NCBI GenBank assembly: GCA_013397795.1
Contig: VZTJ01005306.1
Coordinates: 1,124,808-1,188,807, forward strand
Origin: Orthonyx spaldingii
Lineage: Eukaryota; Chordata; Aves; Passeriformes; Orthonychidae
Length of the DNA stretch: 64,000 nt
Reading direction: 5' to 3'
Below the pieces are notes generated by a model. The model had not been told where the DNA came from, did not search any database, and was given only the letters and a program-made list of their open reading frames with translations. The number at the start of each line of letters is the position of its first letter. The stretch's first letter is position 1. Made by a program: the position numbers and the translations under genes. This document shows positions 14,101 to 26,300 of the stretch, piece by piece.

Positions 14101-15720
14101 TTGCACACCTAAAATTTCTTTTTCCCCTTTCATGTACCGTCATCACACTGTGTTCAAATTAATTTACCTAAATCACTCCATTAACCTATTAATATCTCTG
14201 AATTCTCAGGCACATCTACAAACAAGGAGCTAGATTAGATTAGTAAAGCAAAGTACACTAAGGTACTGAAGTCATCCAGAAAGACTCATCCATTCTTAGA
14301 ATTCCTTGTTTTGATTAGCTGTAGCTGTATATTTACTCCTTTTGAAATACTGAAAAGACTCAGATGTGGTACTGAACACTGTGGAAAACCAATGTTAATC
14401 ATACTGCTTTAAGACCTGCTGGTGGCTCAAGTTGTGTTTCATTTAACTTTAATGTATCTATATATCAACAACATGTAAAATAACTCAAGATCTATGACTG
14501 CAAAAATAAATGTTTTGCATCTCATTTTCTGTTTCTTAAATGGCAATAGCTCTATTCTTTCACAGGAAGCAGTATTAAAAACTCCAAAATAAACCAGTTG
14601 TTTCTACATTTTTCTTGGGAAATATGTATTGTGTTTCAGAAACACGTCCAGATAGACACTTTGGGTTATTGAAACTTGGTTGGCAAACTATGGAAAATTT
14701 GAAGAAAAAAAGAGTCATATAAATCTTTTTTGTCAGATTTTTTTTTGACATTTTCTCTAATATCAGTGCCAGCAGTGCAGTATTTCATTATTTACATATT
14801 CTGTATTCTGTTTTGAAACTTTTTTTAAAACCAAAGATCTTTTAGACAAGTACACTTGCTAAGATATAAGTAAGGATTAGAATAAAGTATTAGGTTGAAA
14901 TTATGCTTTATACTATAATTTAAAAACTCATGAAAAACACCTAAATTACTTTAGGTAGGAGTGATTATGCAAACTCTAAACATTTAAGTTAGCACAGTGT
15001 GTTAAACAGTATAAACTATTTTGCTTCTGTTAGAAGACTGCCAAAATGCAAGAAATGAGCCAGTTGGAATGCACAGGCTATCTGAAAAGAATGGGAAATG
15101 GCACTGTACTACAGCAGCAAATGCGGAAAGACCAATTGTACATTTACTGACTACTTTGATCATAGAGGAAGAGGAGGAAAAGTAATGTTCAGTATTAATA
15201 TGAGGGAAAATGAAGGAATGAAAGTATATTATTATTACTGCATACACACATACAAGTAGTCGCCCTTGCTAGAATTCATGAAATACAGTTCTGACCCAAG
15301 TTACTACTTATAACAGAAATGTTATCCTGACAGTGGTAGCATTGTCAATGTAATTTTCAATGATAAGTGTTTCTCATCTAGCAATCTATAAAAAAGAATT
15401 AGGACACAACCTCATTAGACACTAAGGAAAAATTAATTCTTGGCCTGTCAGTTCCATTTCCACAAAGGCTTTCTGCAACCTCCTTCTAGGGTAAGCAGCA
15501 GATGGTTACTTGCCCACCTAACTTCATTAGGCCTCAGAAAGTAAAGGAAAGCTCCACACTTGTGTTTAGCACACAACATACAGATCTTAGTAACAGGAAA
15601 TTGTTCTTGTAAAATTTCAAAAACCATATATCCATACATTTTAAAGAGCCCTAGGTTTCCACTAATATCAACACATCCTGTATCTACAGCACATATATAG
15701 GAGATTCTTTCTTTTTTGAA
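11159..15720. other. Intergenic or intronic, GC-richer patch at 12.7-13.6 kb
   Basis: Mostly AT-rich unique sequence. Between about 12660 and 13600 GC is higher and several 60-92-codon frames overlap on both strands. None looks like a known protein. A tiny 6-bp tandem (ggacct x3) is at 13621-13638 and a 7-bp-arm hairpin (cccgtgg-gg-ccacggg) at about 12861-12876. A decayed retrocopy or a non-coding exon is possible, but I see no poly-A tail, target duplication or homology to support either. Confidence 0.45.
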
Positions 15721-15726
15721 ACAAAA

Positions 15727-15768
15727 TTTTATTTTATTTTAATTTTATTCTATTTTATTTTATTTTAT
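15727..15768. repeat. (TTTTA)n short tandem repeat
   Basis: A T-rich pentanucleotide array (ttttattttattttaatttt...) of about eight imperfect units. Read on the other strand it is an A-rich TAAAA array. Confidence 0.8.
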
Positions 15769-16279
15769 GTATATTAAACAGTCCTGCTTAATCAATCAAG
15801 ATAAATCCTTCATATGCTACAGAGCAACTTTGACACAGTAATGTAGATCAAAAATAGCCAGAAATAGAAAACCAATCAGCAGAGAAAAGTTAGAGCTATA
15901 ACTTTCCTTTCAGCTGCTCAGTAACTAAAACATACACATACTGAAGCATATACACATAGTCATAAGCAACCTATGAGATAGAAGCACATCTCAGATGGGA
16001 AGAATTGCATTTTTTGAATATTTCCTGCTCAATTGGTTTAGAGTAAAAAAAGTGAGACGATAAAAGTGGAGAACATGTAGTTCTTATGAAACAGACAAGA
16101 AGCTATAGAAGGTGGTCAATGAGGATGATTTTGAAACACTAAAAGAAATGCAAACCATTTTGCATTAAATTTGCAGTGATCTTGACCCATATAGGCCAGT
16201 TAGAGTGAGTAAATGCAGTTGGTTGGAATGAAACACTGACAGCTCTGTAACTCTTTATCTTCTCTTTTCTCTTGCCCAG

Positions 16280-16360
16280 TCTCAGCCTACCTTAGTCAAG
16301 ATGATTACACTGAAATGACTAAAAGAAAAAGGAACAATGTAATGGAAGCAATACTGTCAG
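16280..16360 (+). other. Candidate internal exon, 81 bp, phase 1-1
   Basis: The interval is bounded by a long pyrimidine tract and acceptor (tttatcttctcttttctcttgcccag) and by a good donor (CTGTCAG|gtaaca). Of the three frames only one is open: two bases, then 26 codons, then one base, so the exon would be symmetric (phase 1-1). The peptide is hydrophilic, with a DDYTEMTKRKRNN stretch, and I do not recognise its family. An 81-bp interval can be open by chance. It could equally be a non-coding RNA exon or a pseudo-exon. Its phase matches the candidate at 47075-47161, about 30.7 kb downstream on the same strand. Confidence 0.25.
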
Positions 16361-17176
16361 GTAACAAAGATTATATATATTTTTGAGTTTGCTTTAGGTT
16401 TTCTCTTCCTGAGCTTCTATGTGCATTTGTTCACTCCTCTCTTTCACACAAAACCACTGTGTTTCTATTTGGGAAGCATGCAAGCAGTTCTTATTACTTC
16501 AAGTTACATATATTTTGTTCCTGTTTTGTAAAAATAGAGCACATCTATGAGAAATTTTATCTATTTTTTCTTTTTCATAATTTGCTTCTTCCATGATCAT
16601 AGTCTATTTTATTGTAGTATTACAGAGAAATACACCCAAGATGACATTCAGAAATAAATTAAACTCATTTTTCCAAAGGTGTATCAGCTCAGGACTTTGA
16701 TTTTAAGAACATGATGTTATGGATCATTAAGAACACTAAATATTTAAGACTATTTAAAATATACTTGTCACAATGTGAGCTGGAGCTGAGAGTCAGATTA
16801 ACAAACATTACAGAATGGCACCTGTGTAGGTGATGAGCACAGAACATTCACTTGTCTTAAAAAAATGCAAGGGATTTTTCCTTCACGTACTGGAAAAATC
16901 TCTTACACTACTGTACCATCTACTGAAATCATGGTAAAAATATATTTAAGACTTCTACAGTTGAATCACGGCTTTATTTATGTAACTATTGCTTCAGACC
17001 TGGCAGATGTTTGCCTATAAACACATAAATTTTCAGGACAAATTCCTTAAGTCTTTTGAATAATTCTATGCTTTGAACAAGTAGATCCTAGGATAGTTTC
17101 TATAAAAATAATAAAAACTAAGATAGAGTAATAAACATAATGACATTAACCCATTATGCATAACCCTATATCATAC
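16361..17176. other. Intergenic or intronic, nothing supported
   Basis: AT-rich sequence without a recognisable gene, RNA or repeat. Confidence 0.5.
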
Positions 17177-17217
17177 CTGCAGCACGGCTACATTGATTCC
17201 AGTGATGCCAGGCCTGA
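17177..17217 (-). other. Weak candidate internal exon, 41 bp
   Basis: On the minus strand a pyrimidine-rich tract (gcatttctcttgattacttacac) ends in a cag acceptor. About 41 bases follow, then the donor CTGCAG|gtatga. The frame RPGITGINVAVLQ runs through it and continues upstream as an open hydrophobic stretch of about 20 more codons, within an otherwise intronic-looking segment. Another in-frame acceptor choice would give 37 bases. I do not recognise the peptide. It lies on the opposite strand from the candidates at 16280 and 47075, so they cannot all belong to one transcript. Confidence 0.15.
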
Positions 17218-18010
17218 CTGACAGTGTTATAAGTGTGTAAGTAATCAAGAGAAATGCAAACACTGCAGCTACATTCTTTAGCAACAATTACTATTTCAGA
17301 GGAGACTTTTCCATCTTTACCTGATGTTACTGTCTGTAAAATTGCCAGAGAAGTTAAGACACTGCATATTCTACATGACAATGAAGCCATCAATGTCAAT
17401 CTCATTCTCTGAACAACTACCATCTAAATTAAAGGAAAAACAACTGATATGCATATTAATATACTTTTGTGTGCCTCTCAGTGTGACCAAATGGATAAAA
17501 AGGTTCTGTGTTGTCATTCCAATATGTATGCAGCTCTGATCTTCCTTGTCTCACTACTCCTTCACATAACGCCACCTGACTTACCATCCCAGCTTTCTAA
17601 ATATATAATTATGTGTTCTCTTATAGTAACAATATATGCCGATACTGAGTATAAAATTAGAGAGAAAGTGAAATACTATATTTAATGGCATAAAATGTTG
17701 GGTCTTAAACCTGTATAAATGATTCATTTGTGGCTAGCAGGTTTCTCAATGCATGTTAGACTTGGTTAATTAAGTACATATCTGGGATATCATATATTAA
17801 TCACTGGTGGGAAAAATATAATTCAGAAGAGATAACTTTTCAACTTCATTTAGATTGCTTTTTGTGGTTGCAAATGCAAATGAAAGGGACAAGTACACTC
17901 TGTCTCTTGCTGCCTAAAGCCACTGCCCATTAAAACAGTCTAGATGCTAGGCTTGGGTTAGCTCATGAATAACTACCAAAGTATTTCACTTAAACTAGTG
18001 GACTAAATTA
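17218..18010. other. Intergenic or intronic, nothing supported
   Basis: AT-rich. Two overlapping short + frames (17324-17539 and 17449-17685) show no recognisable domain. Confidence 0.5.
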
Positions 18011-18011
18011 T

Positions 18012-18099
18012 TCATTCAGAATTAAAATGGCCCTAATTCATTTTAGCTTACTTGGTAAATTAAGCTAAAAAGAATTAAAGCCACTCTAACTCTGAATGA
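18012..18099 (-). repeat. Long imperfect inverted repeat (39-bp arms, 10-nt loop)
   Basis: The left arm 18012-18050 and the reverse complement of the right arm 18061-18099 agree at 33 of 39 positions by eye, around the loop cttggtaaat. Five of the six differences are transitions, each oriented so that a minus-strand transcript would form G-U wobble pairs. Only one U-U mismatch would remain in 39 pairs. The plus strand would instead have A-C mismatches. The strand shown is this inferred RNA strand. It could be a terminal-inverted-repeat DNA transposon remnant, an old palindromic repeat of the kind found among conserved amniote repeats, or a small-RNA precursor. I match it to no named family or miRNA. 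Confidence 0.7.
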
Positions 18100-19096
18100 G
18101 ACTTGCCCACAAAATAGAATAAGTAATTTATTTCAGGGTCAGACCTTCAGCTGATTCTGAATTTTCCATGGCATTCCCACAAAGACAAGACTGGGATCTG
18201 TCTCCCTATCTCACTGCATGCAGTTCTTATTTATTCCAACTAGACCTCTGGGTTTTTTTAATGTTTTATACTAGTACATTTAGATGACATCTAAATGACA
18301 GACTTAAATTTCCATAATTTGCAAAGCAGTAATAAGCATACACATCCAATAACTAGTGGGAAACCTGCCGATGTCTAATTTATTTTTCTTTCATGTAACC
18401 ATGTATTTTGCTGTGATCAAACTGCTACAGCATTTTGTTATGGTTCTCAAAAGAATACAAAGTGGAATGCTTATCTTTAACATGCCCTTTGTTTCAGGAG
18501 CAGGTTTCTATGTAGGATGGGGAATATGACTTACGAAAAAGAAAAAGGAATCAAACCTTGAGTGTATCAATCATTATTTTGTCATGGTCACAAAATTCCT
18601 TTTCTGATCATTTCAACATGACCCAGCATAACAAAGCCACCAAGACAGAAAATATTAGTCAGACAAAGGTTATGATGAAACCAAGTCTGTTTTCAGCCTT
18701 TCTCTTTTGAGTCAAAGTATATCAACAGAACAGATTGAAACAATACTATCTCAAGATTATCAGGTTGATTTTTTTTCTTTTTTGATGCTAACAGATTGCC
18801 CTAGCTCCCCTCTTCTCCTGTTCCTATGTGGAATAGACATGTAGCTCTCCAAGTTCTACTATTTGGCCAGTGATATTCTACACACTGTGAAGAAGATCCT
18901 CAAAATCTTTCTTTTTGTACGCAGTTCAGTCAGCAAATTCTAGCATAGAGGCATGTAGCTTACTAATTTGTTACAGCCTATGTAGCCTAAATTACAACTA
19001 TATAGTCAGATTTCTGATTTTCAGCATTTGCAGAATTATTTGCAAATGTAATTAATTTGAATAATGCACAGTAATGTTCTGATCATGTGGTTCTTC
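18100..19096. other. Intergenic or intronic, nothing supported
   Basis: AT-rich unique-looking sequence with no open frame, RNA gene or repeat I can support. Confidence 0.5.
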
Positions 19097-19215
19097 AAGT
19101 AACATGACCAAGAAGCAATTTAATGGATATAAGCTTAGAAGAAGTAAGATTTAGGGTAGATATTAGGAAGAAGTATAAATACTGGATTAGAAGTTATCTT
19201 CTACTAGTGTAGGGA
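19097..19215 (+). mobile_element. Diverged CR1 LINE fragment
   Basis: The segment has the CR1 order of an aagtaacatgacc...aagcaattt block, then gtaagatttagggtagatattaggaagaa, then an aaatactg...gg block. This parallels the CR1 region just upstream of the ggaacaggctgcccag module (gtttagattagatattaggaagaa in typical copies). The 3' end is missing and identity is clearly lower than in the copies at 1498 and 6401, so I rate it as a probable old fragment. Confidence 0.6.
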
Positions 19216-19656
19216 CACAAGATTTCTCTCATATTTATTATAGATAAATCTGTCGAATGAAATGTAGCAGTACTGATGTTCACTCTACCCATCCCACCAT
19301 ACCCGTCCACTGCACATGGACACCTCAATCTCCATAAAGGCAAGGATGTATCTTTTTTGACTACCTATTGCCATGAGATACAATGAATATAAGACGTGAT
19401 ACATAAATCTTGTAGATATAAGGAACACACAGCTTGACATGAGATAAACGCTGTTCATTTAATTTTCAGTGAATTAAAATAAAGTTTGCGTATGTTTTAA
19501 AAATATCCTGTTAATCACATCTTATTTAGGAAAGTGTTATTTAGGCATCCTAAAGTGACTGAAAGATAACTGAAAAGAAGGCTAAATTCAAGACCTTTAA
19601 TTTCTCATTTCTTACTTAGATAATAATTGCTTTTTAGGAAAAAAAAATTTTTTTTT

Positions 19657-19884
<228 letters not shown>

Positions 19885-22067
19885 CTGCAGGAATAGGATA
19901 AAGCATTTCACATTTAGCAAATCATAAAAAAAATCCATTTTGATTCAAAGCATTTTCAAAAGCTATACATATATATACATTGGTAGAATACACTTCTGCA
20001 TAAAAAATACATAAGTGAGAGCAGAAGTGTTAAGAACAAAATGGTCATGTACAAGTATATTTTTTAACATTTTGAATGGTTCTGTGTAAGCTTTGCTGCG
20101 TCTCTGCTGTGAATTGCATATTGAGCAGAGCACCTACATGCCTGGTCCTATCTATTTATAATTTTTGCCCACGAATGGCATTCTAGATGGTGGCCAGCCC
20201 ACAACTACAACTGTTCTCAAATGCTGCCACCTAAAGACTAAACCGAAGTACAGCTAGAAAGAGAACAACCCAAACCAGCAAAAGTGAGCAAATGGGAAAA
20301 GGTTCGCTAGTGTGCAATAGTGAAAGTAATCTACAACATTGCAGTTGCTGCCTGTATGTCACGTACCAAATGCATTTGTGTTTAATCCTGTGTGCTGTGT
20401 TACCTGAAAATACTTTGGGGATATAGTTATAGAAATATTAAGTATATAGTCACTAGATTTTGTGTGAAAGGAAGAAAACTAGACTTTATGTTTGAAGGAA
20501 ATGAATGGATGAGAAGTCTGAAAGTGCAGAGTTCCTGTACCATTGTAGCCCTCATGGTTTCAGAATAAAAGCAAAGCAAGTTCTGCAGATAGAGGCAATA
20601 TCTCCTATTGTACCAACTAACGAAGTTAGAAAAAACAAATATATCTCTGAGCTTTCGCACTGAAGAAACCTCCCGGACCGCTCCCATTCCCCCTTTTAAA
20701 ATTGCTTTAATACCATCCCTACAAATGCCTGATGCACCTACCGCTGAGAATACAGTCTAGACTGGAGTAGTTGACATTCATAGTAGTATCTTCCCAGTCC
20801 TGACCGACATCCCTATGTGTCAGTGTCCTTCTATTTCACTTGACTATGTGCAAGGCAAAATAAAATCTGATGGAAACAAAATAAGCTGTTGAGGTGTTTG
20901 GGTTTTTTAAAATTGTGACCAGCAATTACCTAGTTGCATTAGTATCGAGGGCTTTGTCAAATATGTCTAATTTTACCACATCCATTGCCAGTTTTCTGAT
21001 ATGTAAAAATTGAATTTAGGAATAAGAGTAATCAGATAGATTTACTTGTGGGCTAAAATGAAATTTGAATTTAAGTTTGTATGAAAACAGGCTGATATAA
21101 AATTTCACTGGTTATGCTTAATTATTTTCTTGTTGATTTTAGCAAGCTATTTCCAATAACTACTTTAAAATCAAAACAATAGTTAATGCCCCAAAAAGAT
21201 GTGTCATGCAGCCAACCAATGGTAAACAAAGAGTTCAATGAAAAGTTATGAAAAACCTTGTTCATTAGGAGAAAATGTTAATATTTTAGTATAGCTAAGA
21301 AATGCATTTATTAAATCAGTGTAGTGATGACAGCCTTTACAGGACTGCCATTCTGTATGTGAATACCCTGGTGTCCTTCATGTACCAAGGAATGTGTGTT
21401 TTATTTTTATTTCAGTTCTAATTTCTCTTCTAGGGCAGTAACCAAGCTACTACTCTTCACCAAAAGAAATCAGTAGGTTTGGATATTGTCTTCTCAGGTA
21501 GCTGATGGGACCTGCCCACAATGCTGCTGACACCACTGATGATAAAATAGGCATGGCAGAATACCCAAGGAATACTCCAGTCTCTGACAGTTCCTGTCTG
21601 GAAAGCCTCTGTACTTCCTTCTGGCCTGTGTGTCTGCTTCCCTCTCCAGTAGGGGTGGGTTGTAGACAGAGGACAAATCTGCACACGGGAAGTCAAATCT
21701 GCTTCTGGATCCCAATGGTTTGGACAGATTTACTCAATAAAGAAAAATGGACTTTAGCAGCCTGGGGAAAAAAGCAGATTTTTAATAATATTATTCAGAG
21801 AATTAATGTTACATGATGGACATTGGATTTTTTAGCAATTGCTCTAGAAAAGAAAAAAGTTTTCATTTTATATGATGGTCATTATTATTGTTAATGGCAG
21901 TATCTCCCATTGAAGAGATATTTTTTTACATTTGGCCTGAATTTCTTTAAAGATTCTTAGTGACAATCAAATGATAGTGCTGTGCAGCAGAGGAATTTCT
22001 ACAGTCTGTAACGGTGTGCACCACACAGATCCTCAGTCTAACAGCAGCCCAGCTCAGCTGCACATAC
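19885..22067. other. Intergenic or intronic, nothing supported
   Basis: No gene supported. Overlapping 73-103-codon frames on both strands at 21450-21816 occupy a locally GC-richer patch but show no recognisable protein. An aataaa motif lies near 21738 with no other sign of a transcript end. Confidence 0.45.
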
Positions 22068-22105
22068 AAATCTAGACCCAATGCATCTGCATTGGGTCTA
22101 GATTT
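22068..22105. repeat. Perfect palindromic hairpin (18-bp arms, 2-nt loop)
   Basis: The left arm aaatctagacccaatgca (22068-22085) is the exact reverse complement of the right arm tgcattgggtctagattt (22088-22105), separated only by tc. A perfect 18-bp arm is far longer than expected by chance in 64 kb, and the sharp ends suggest a templated inverted duplication rather than decay of an old repeat. With a two-base spacer it could extrude as a cruciform. It is too short-looped to be a normal miRNA precursor. Confidence 0.95.
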
Positions 22106-23340
22106 AGCTAAAGCAATTCCGCCTCTGGAACACTAAGTAGTTAGCATACTTTATGAATGCTACTGTACTGATTCTGATACTGAGGATGTTCAGGAAGAAT
22201 TATGTAGACACTTCTGCACACAGCACAGCCATTAGCATAGATCACAGAATGCAGATTTTGGAGTGTGTGCTGCGTGTAGACGTATTTAATGGAAGAAATA
22301 AGAAGGCCTAATCTCTTCTTTGGGCAATGTACAATTGAAATAGTTCTGATTTGATCCTTCTCATGATAACCAGTGTGAGATTTGAGGTGTTTCAAGTTCC
22401 TACAGCTAACAGAGGCATGAAGAAAACAAAGCAAAAGTAAAAAGTAAGTGTTCTCTGCTACATTGCAGTTGGAGATATTATCCCATAAGCTGTTTTTGTA
22501 TAAAACCCAGATTGTTTTGATAGTGCACTTTGAAAGACTGATAAGCAATCTTGTAGCCTTATTCTGCAACCCTGCTTCTGGCTTAGAAGGGATGTCCTCT
22601 AGGTCCTTAGAACTAACCACGAGTTTCTCTCTGATTTCTGCAGATATGTTTCATACACTTCTTCCAAGTGTCATACGGTACCCTTCTAATTATGTTTTGT
22701 GGGGAACATGCTTATACCATCAATTAATTTTTTTCTACTCATTAGCCATTTCCATCACAAAGAAGAAACAACAGAAAGCATAGTTAATTGCATAAGAGGC
22801 CAATTCAGGACAAATGCAATGTTTTCCCATCACATCCCATCACACAAGGTTGCCATTTCTCCACTTCTTAAATGTCTATCCCTTGCTGCTAACACACAAA
22901 ATTGAACACTGCCTGTGGCATTTACTGTACCTTCATCTGCTGGATTTAATGTTGTCTCAGCTGCTCTACTCTGTCCCTGAGGGACCAAACCCGTTACCAT
23001 TCAGAATACTCTCAGCAGCAGAAACTGAAGAACACCAATCTCTCATCCAAATTAACAGCATAAAGGTGGTAGTTCACTACAATACTAGCCTATTCACCTT
23101 TTCTCTCATTCTTTTTCACGTTTTCCTCATAGTTTATAGCCTTTTTGGTATCAAGCAGGGACTTGAAAGATTAACCACTCTTTACAATTCCTGACCACAT
23201 TTTATTAGAAATGAGACAGAACCCGGATCTGTTGCTGGGCAGAGCTGTGTCAAGGATGGAAATTTTATTTCACATAGGATTAACAGACATACAGCCTAAG
23301 AAGACATAGCAATGGCTCAGTGATCCAGGAAATGTTTCTG
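22106..23340. other. Intergenic or intronic, chance open frames
   Basis: Contains a 159-codon minus-strand frame (22141-22620), the longest one outside the CpG-rich block. It has no recognisable domain or convincing start context, and a + frame overlaps its 5' part. In AT-rich DNA of this size one such frame is not surprising. Confidence 0.4.
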
Positions 23341-23365
23341 GTAAGATGAAACCTTTTCATCTTAC
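23341..23365. repeat. Small perfect hairpin (11-bp arms)
   Basis: gtaagatgaaa and its exact reverse complement tttcatcttac flank the 3-base loop cct. It is a minor structure and could be coincidental. Confidence 0.8.
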
Positions 23366-26300
23366 AGTACTACTCTGGAGATTTCAAAGTCTGACTTGAT
23401 TCAAAGCCATAATGGACAGCAACAAATTTCCAAGTTCTCCACTGAGAAAAAAAAATCCTTTCAAGTGTTTTAGTTGAAACTGCTTCTTGTGCAATTTGAT
23501 GGAAGAATCATTTGGGGAATTGGCTTTGGAAAAATTTCAGTTGCCTCACTGATTTCTACCCCAAGTAATTCTGAGAAAAGTGACTGGATTTCATCCCAGT
23601 TAAGACAGCAGAGCTTACTCCAGTAGTATACAATAGTGCTCAAATTTCCAGAGGAGTTTCGCAAAGATATAAGTGTCGAGTAAAGTGGCAGCACTTTAAT
23701 AAACCAAATTAAACTCTGCAACCAGACCCTGCAGTGGTGCTGGGAACAGCACTGAAACTCTGTGACTTGAATTCCTCTCAAGTTGTGAGAAATCAAACTG
23801 GAACAAGTTATTGACAGCATATACAGCATTGCCTTATTTCACCTGAAAGTTTTTAAAGAGTGAAGTTTTTATGAAAGCATGCAAACAAAAGAAAGCTATT
23901 TGTAGAATCCTGCGGTTTTTCCTTTAAGATGTTTCCTTTTTATTTACCATTCTGAAAACAATCCATATATTTACCTAAATGTTTCACAGCTCGTCATTAA
24001 ATGTATCAAAAAGACTGCCAGAGCAGGTTACCTCATAGAAGGGCCTTGGACAACTTCCAAAATACCAATATCTTTAAAGGAATCTCTATAAGTATATGAA
24101 GATTTACTCAGTTGGGTCTTCTAACCATGAAAGCAGATGTTCTCATTTTTGGAATATAACTTTTAGTATTTGGTAGCAGATGGAAATTTAGTAAGTATTA
24201 AGTACTGCGAAATGAGAGAGCTGAGAGATGTTCTCTCTTCTTCATTGTCCCAGAATCTCATCATATGATAGAGTGTGGACATAGACTGTGGTCCCTGGCA
24301 ACAAAGTTGAGAACAACAGAGTAGGGAAGGCTAACATAAGAGTTACCTTCTAATGTCAAAAATTTCACTGCTTATTATATCTGCCATAGGCATTACCCAA
24401 ATACCTTGTTCAAGTATTCACCTATTCCTGAATGATAAGCAATTCAAAAGAAAATACAAAGCAAGTAGAAAATTCTGCATATAATTTCAGTTTAACTTGA
24501 AACTTCTGAACTTCATTAAACTTCAATTAACTTTTCAAAATTATCATCTGTCTTATCTTACTAATTTCAACCATAACCTAAAGCAAGAAAAAAAAAAACC
24601 AGCTATGAGGGAAGCTATGCTGGTCATGGAGAACATCGGAAACATTACAAAGAAATCTATTCTCCTTACACTTCAATACTGTTTCAGAACCAAAACCTTT
24701 GGCATGAGTATCATAAAAACCTGCAATATGCAAATAACACAGGAACTGAAGTTGCTGAAGCACGTGGACCAGCTTTTGCCTCTCCCCATATGATTACCTA
24801 CTGACTCACATAACAGAGAATGAATTCATAATAGACATGAATCAACACACTCTCAGAGAAGTTCAGATCCTGACCCCCTTCATTGTGTAGATTTCTGGTT
24901 GATTTTGTTTGGGTCTTTTTTCCAAAGCTGATGCAGTTGAAGCAAAAGTACAAGTGGCACAACCTTGCAAACAGTCACATTTTTGGACAGGAATCCTATT
25001 ATGAACTCCTACAGCCAGTGCGCATATGTGATGTCTGCTGTCTACCCTTATACTCATCTCAACTTCAAAGCACAGTGCTTGCTTACAAGTTCATCAAACC
25101 CTTCCCCGGGGACATAGGTGTCAAGCAATGAAAGGTGACTGCTTAGACGCCAGTGAACGATCTGTTTAGAAAGGAAACATTTCCAAAATGGTGAACAAGA
25201 ATTGAAGAGTTTCTCTTGTCCGCTATGTTAGTTTAAGTTAGTAATTATGACAGTTCCCCAAAACATATGACTAGTTTCTAAATTCATTTTTATTTTACAT
25301 ATAGATGGTATTCAAACACGATTTAGGTATAATTTCCCAAAAGTTTTTGTTGATCTTTTATATTTTCTCCTCAACTTTGAATACCTTTTTGTGAAGTGTA
25401 CTTGCTGATTATCTTCTACTTCTGAACACCTAATTTTACTTTATCTTCTGAGGTTCTGTTTATTTATTAGACTATTAATTTATTAGACTATCATTAGAAA
25501 AAACCCTTCATCATTATCTGTCTCACCTCTCCATTTCTCCCTTAACTTTCTCTGTCCTTTCTCAATATGCTAGGGTTCTCAGCTTCCTTCACACGTTATT
25601 CATTTCTTATTCTCTCCCCTCTTAATTTAGTATTTCCTTATGAAGCCCGATTACCCTCCCTTCTCATCCCCCTTTTTTCCTCCTGCCAGCTGGAACGTGT
25701 TTTTTTTTTTTTTTTCTCCACTTGCTTTATTATGAAACTGTTCCCACTGTATTTCATGAAAATAACATCAGAGTCAGTATTCTTCCAGCAGTTTTCGTCT
25801 TATTTTTCAGATTCCGGTTGAGTGGGAAGGGTAAGAGCAGAAGAAAGTCTGATTCTAATCAGAAACTACTGCTAACCACAAAATCTCTCACCATCTTCAA
25901 AAGTAGTCCTTTTAAGGACTTGTGCAAGCTTTTACCCATCATAACTGCATGATCCCTATCATGGATAATCACACCTGTTGATAGAGTACCTGCCAAAACC
26001 CAGTAACATAAGAAAGTGAAATCTGGATTTCATACACAATTGAGAATGCCAATATAGCAGACTGATTTGCAGCAGGTGCCTTAGTGACTCACGATGGCCA
26101 CCTGACTGCCAAAAATGTATTGAGCATGGTATCCTTTGCGAAGCACCCCTCCTGCCAACGATACCAGCTGCTGAAATGCACTCTAAAAGAGTAAATCTAG
26201 TAGACCTCCGTTTGCAACTTTTTGTTGTTTAAAAAAGTTCAGTAGCAGAGGAGAAGCTGGCTGCTTAGAACTACAGTAAAATACCTAATTCCAAATGGAT

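Noticed and set aside
22068..22105. miRNA precursor interpretation of the perfect palindrome
   Set aside because: A 2-base loop and an 18-bp stem are too small for a normal precursor.
22141..22620. 159-codon minus-strand frame
   Set aside because: No recognisable domain, no promoter or splice context, another frame overlaps it on the other strand. One frame of this length in 64 kb of AT-rich DNA is compatible with chance.
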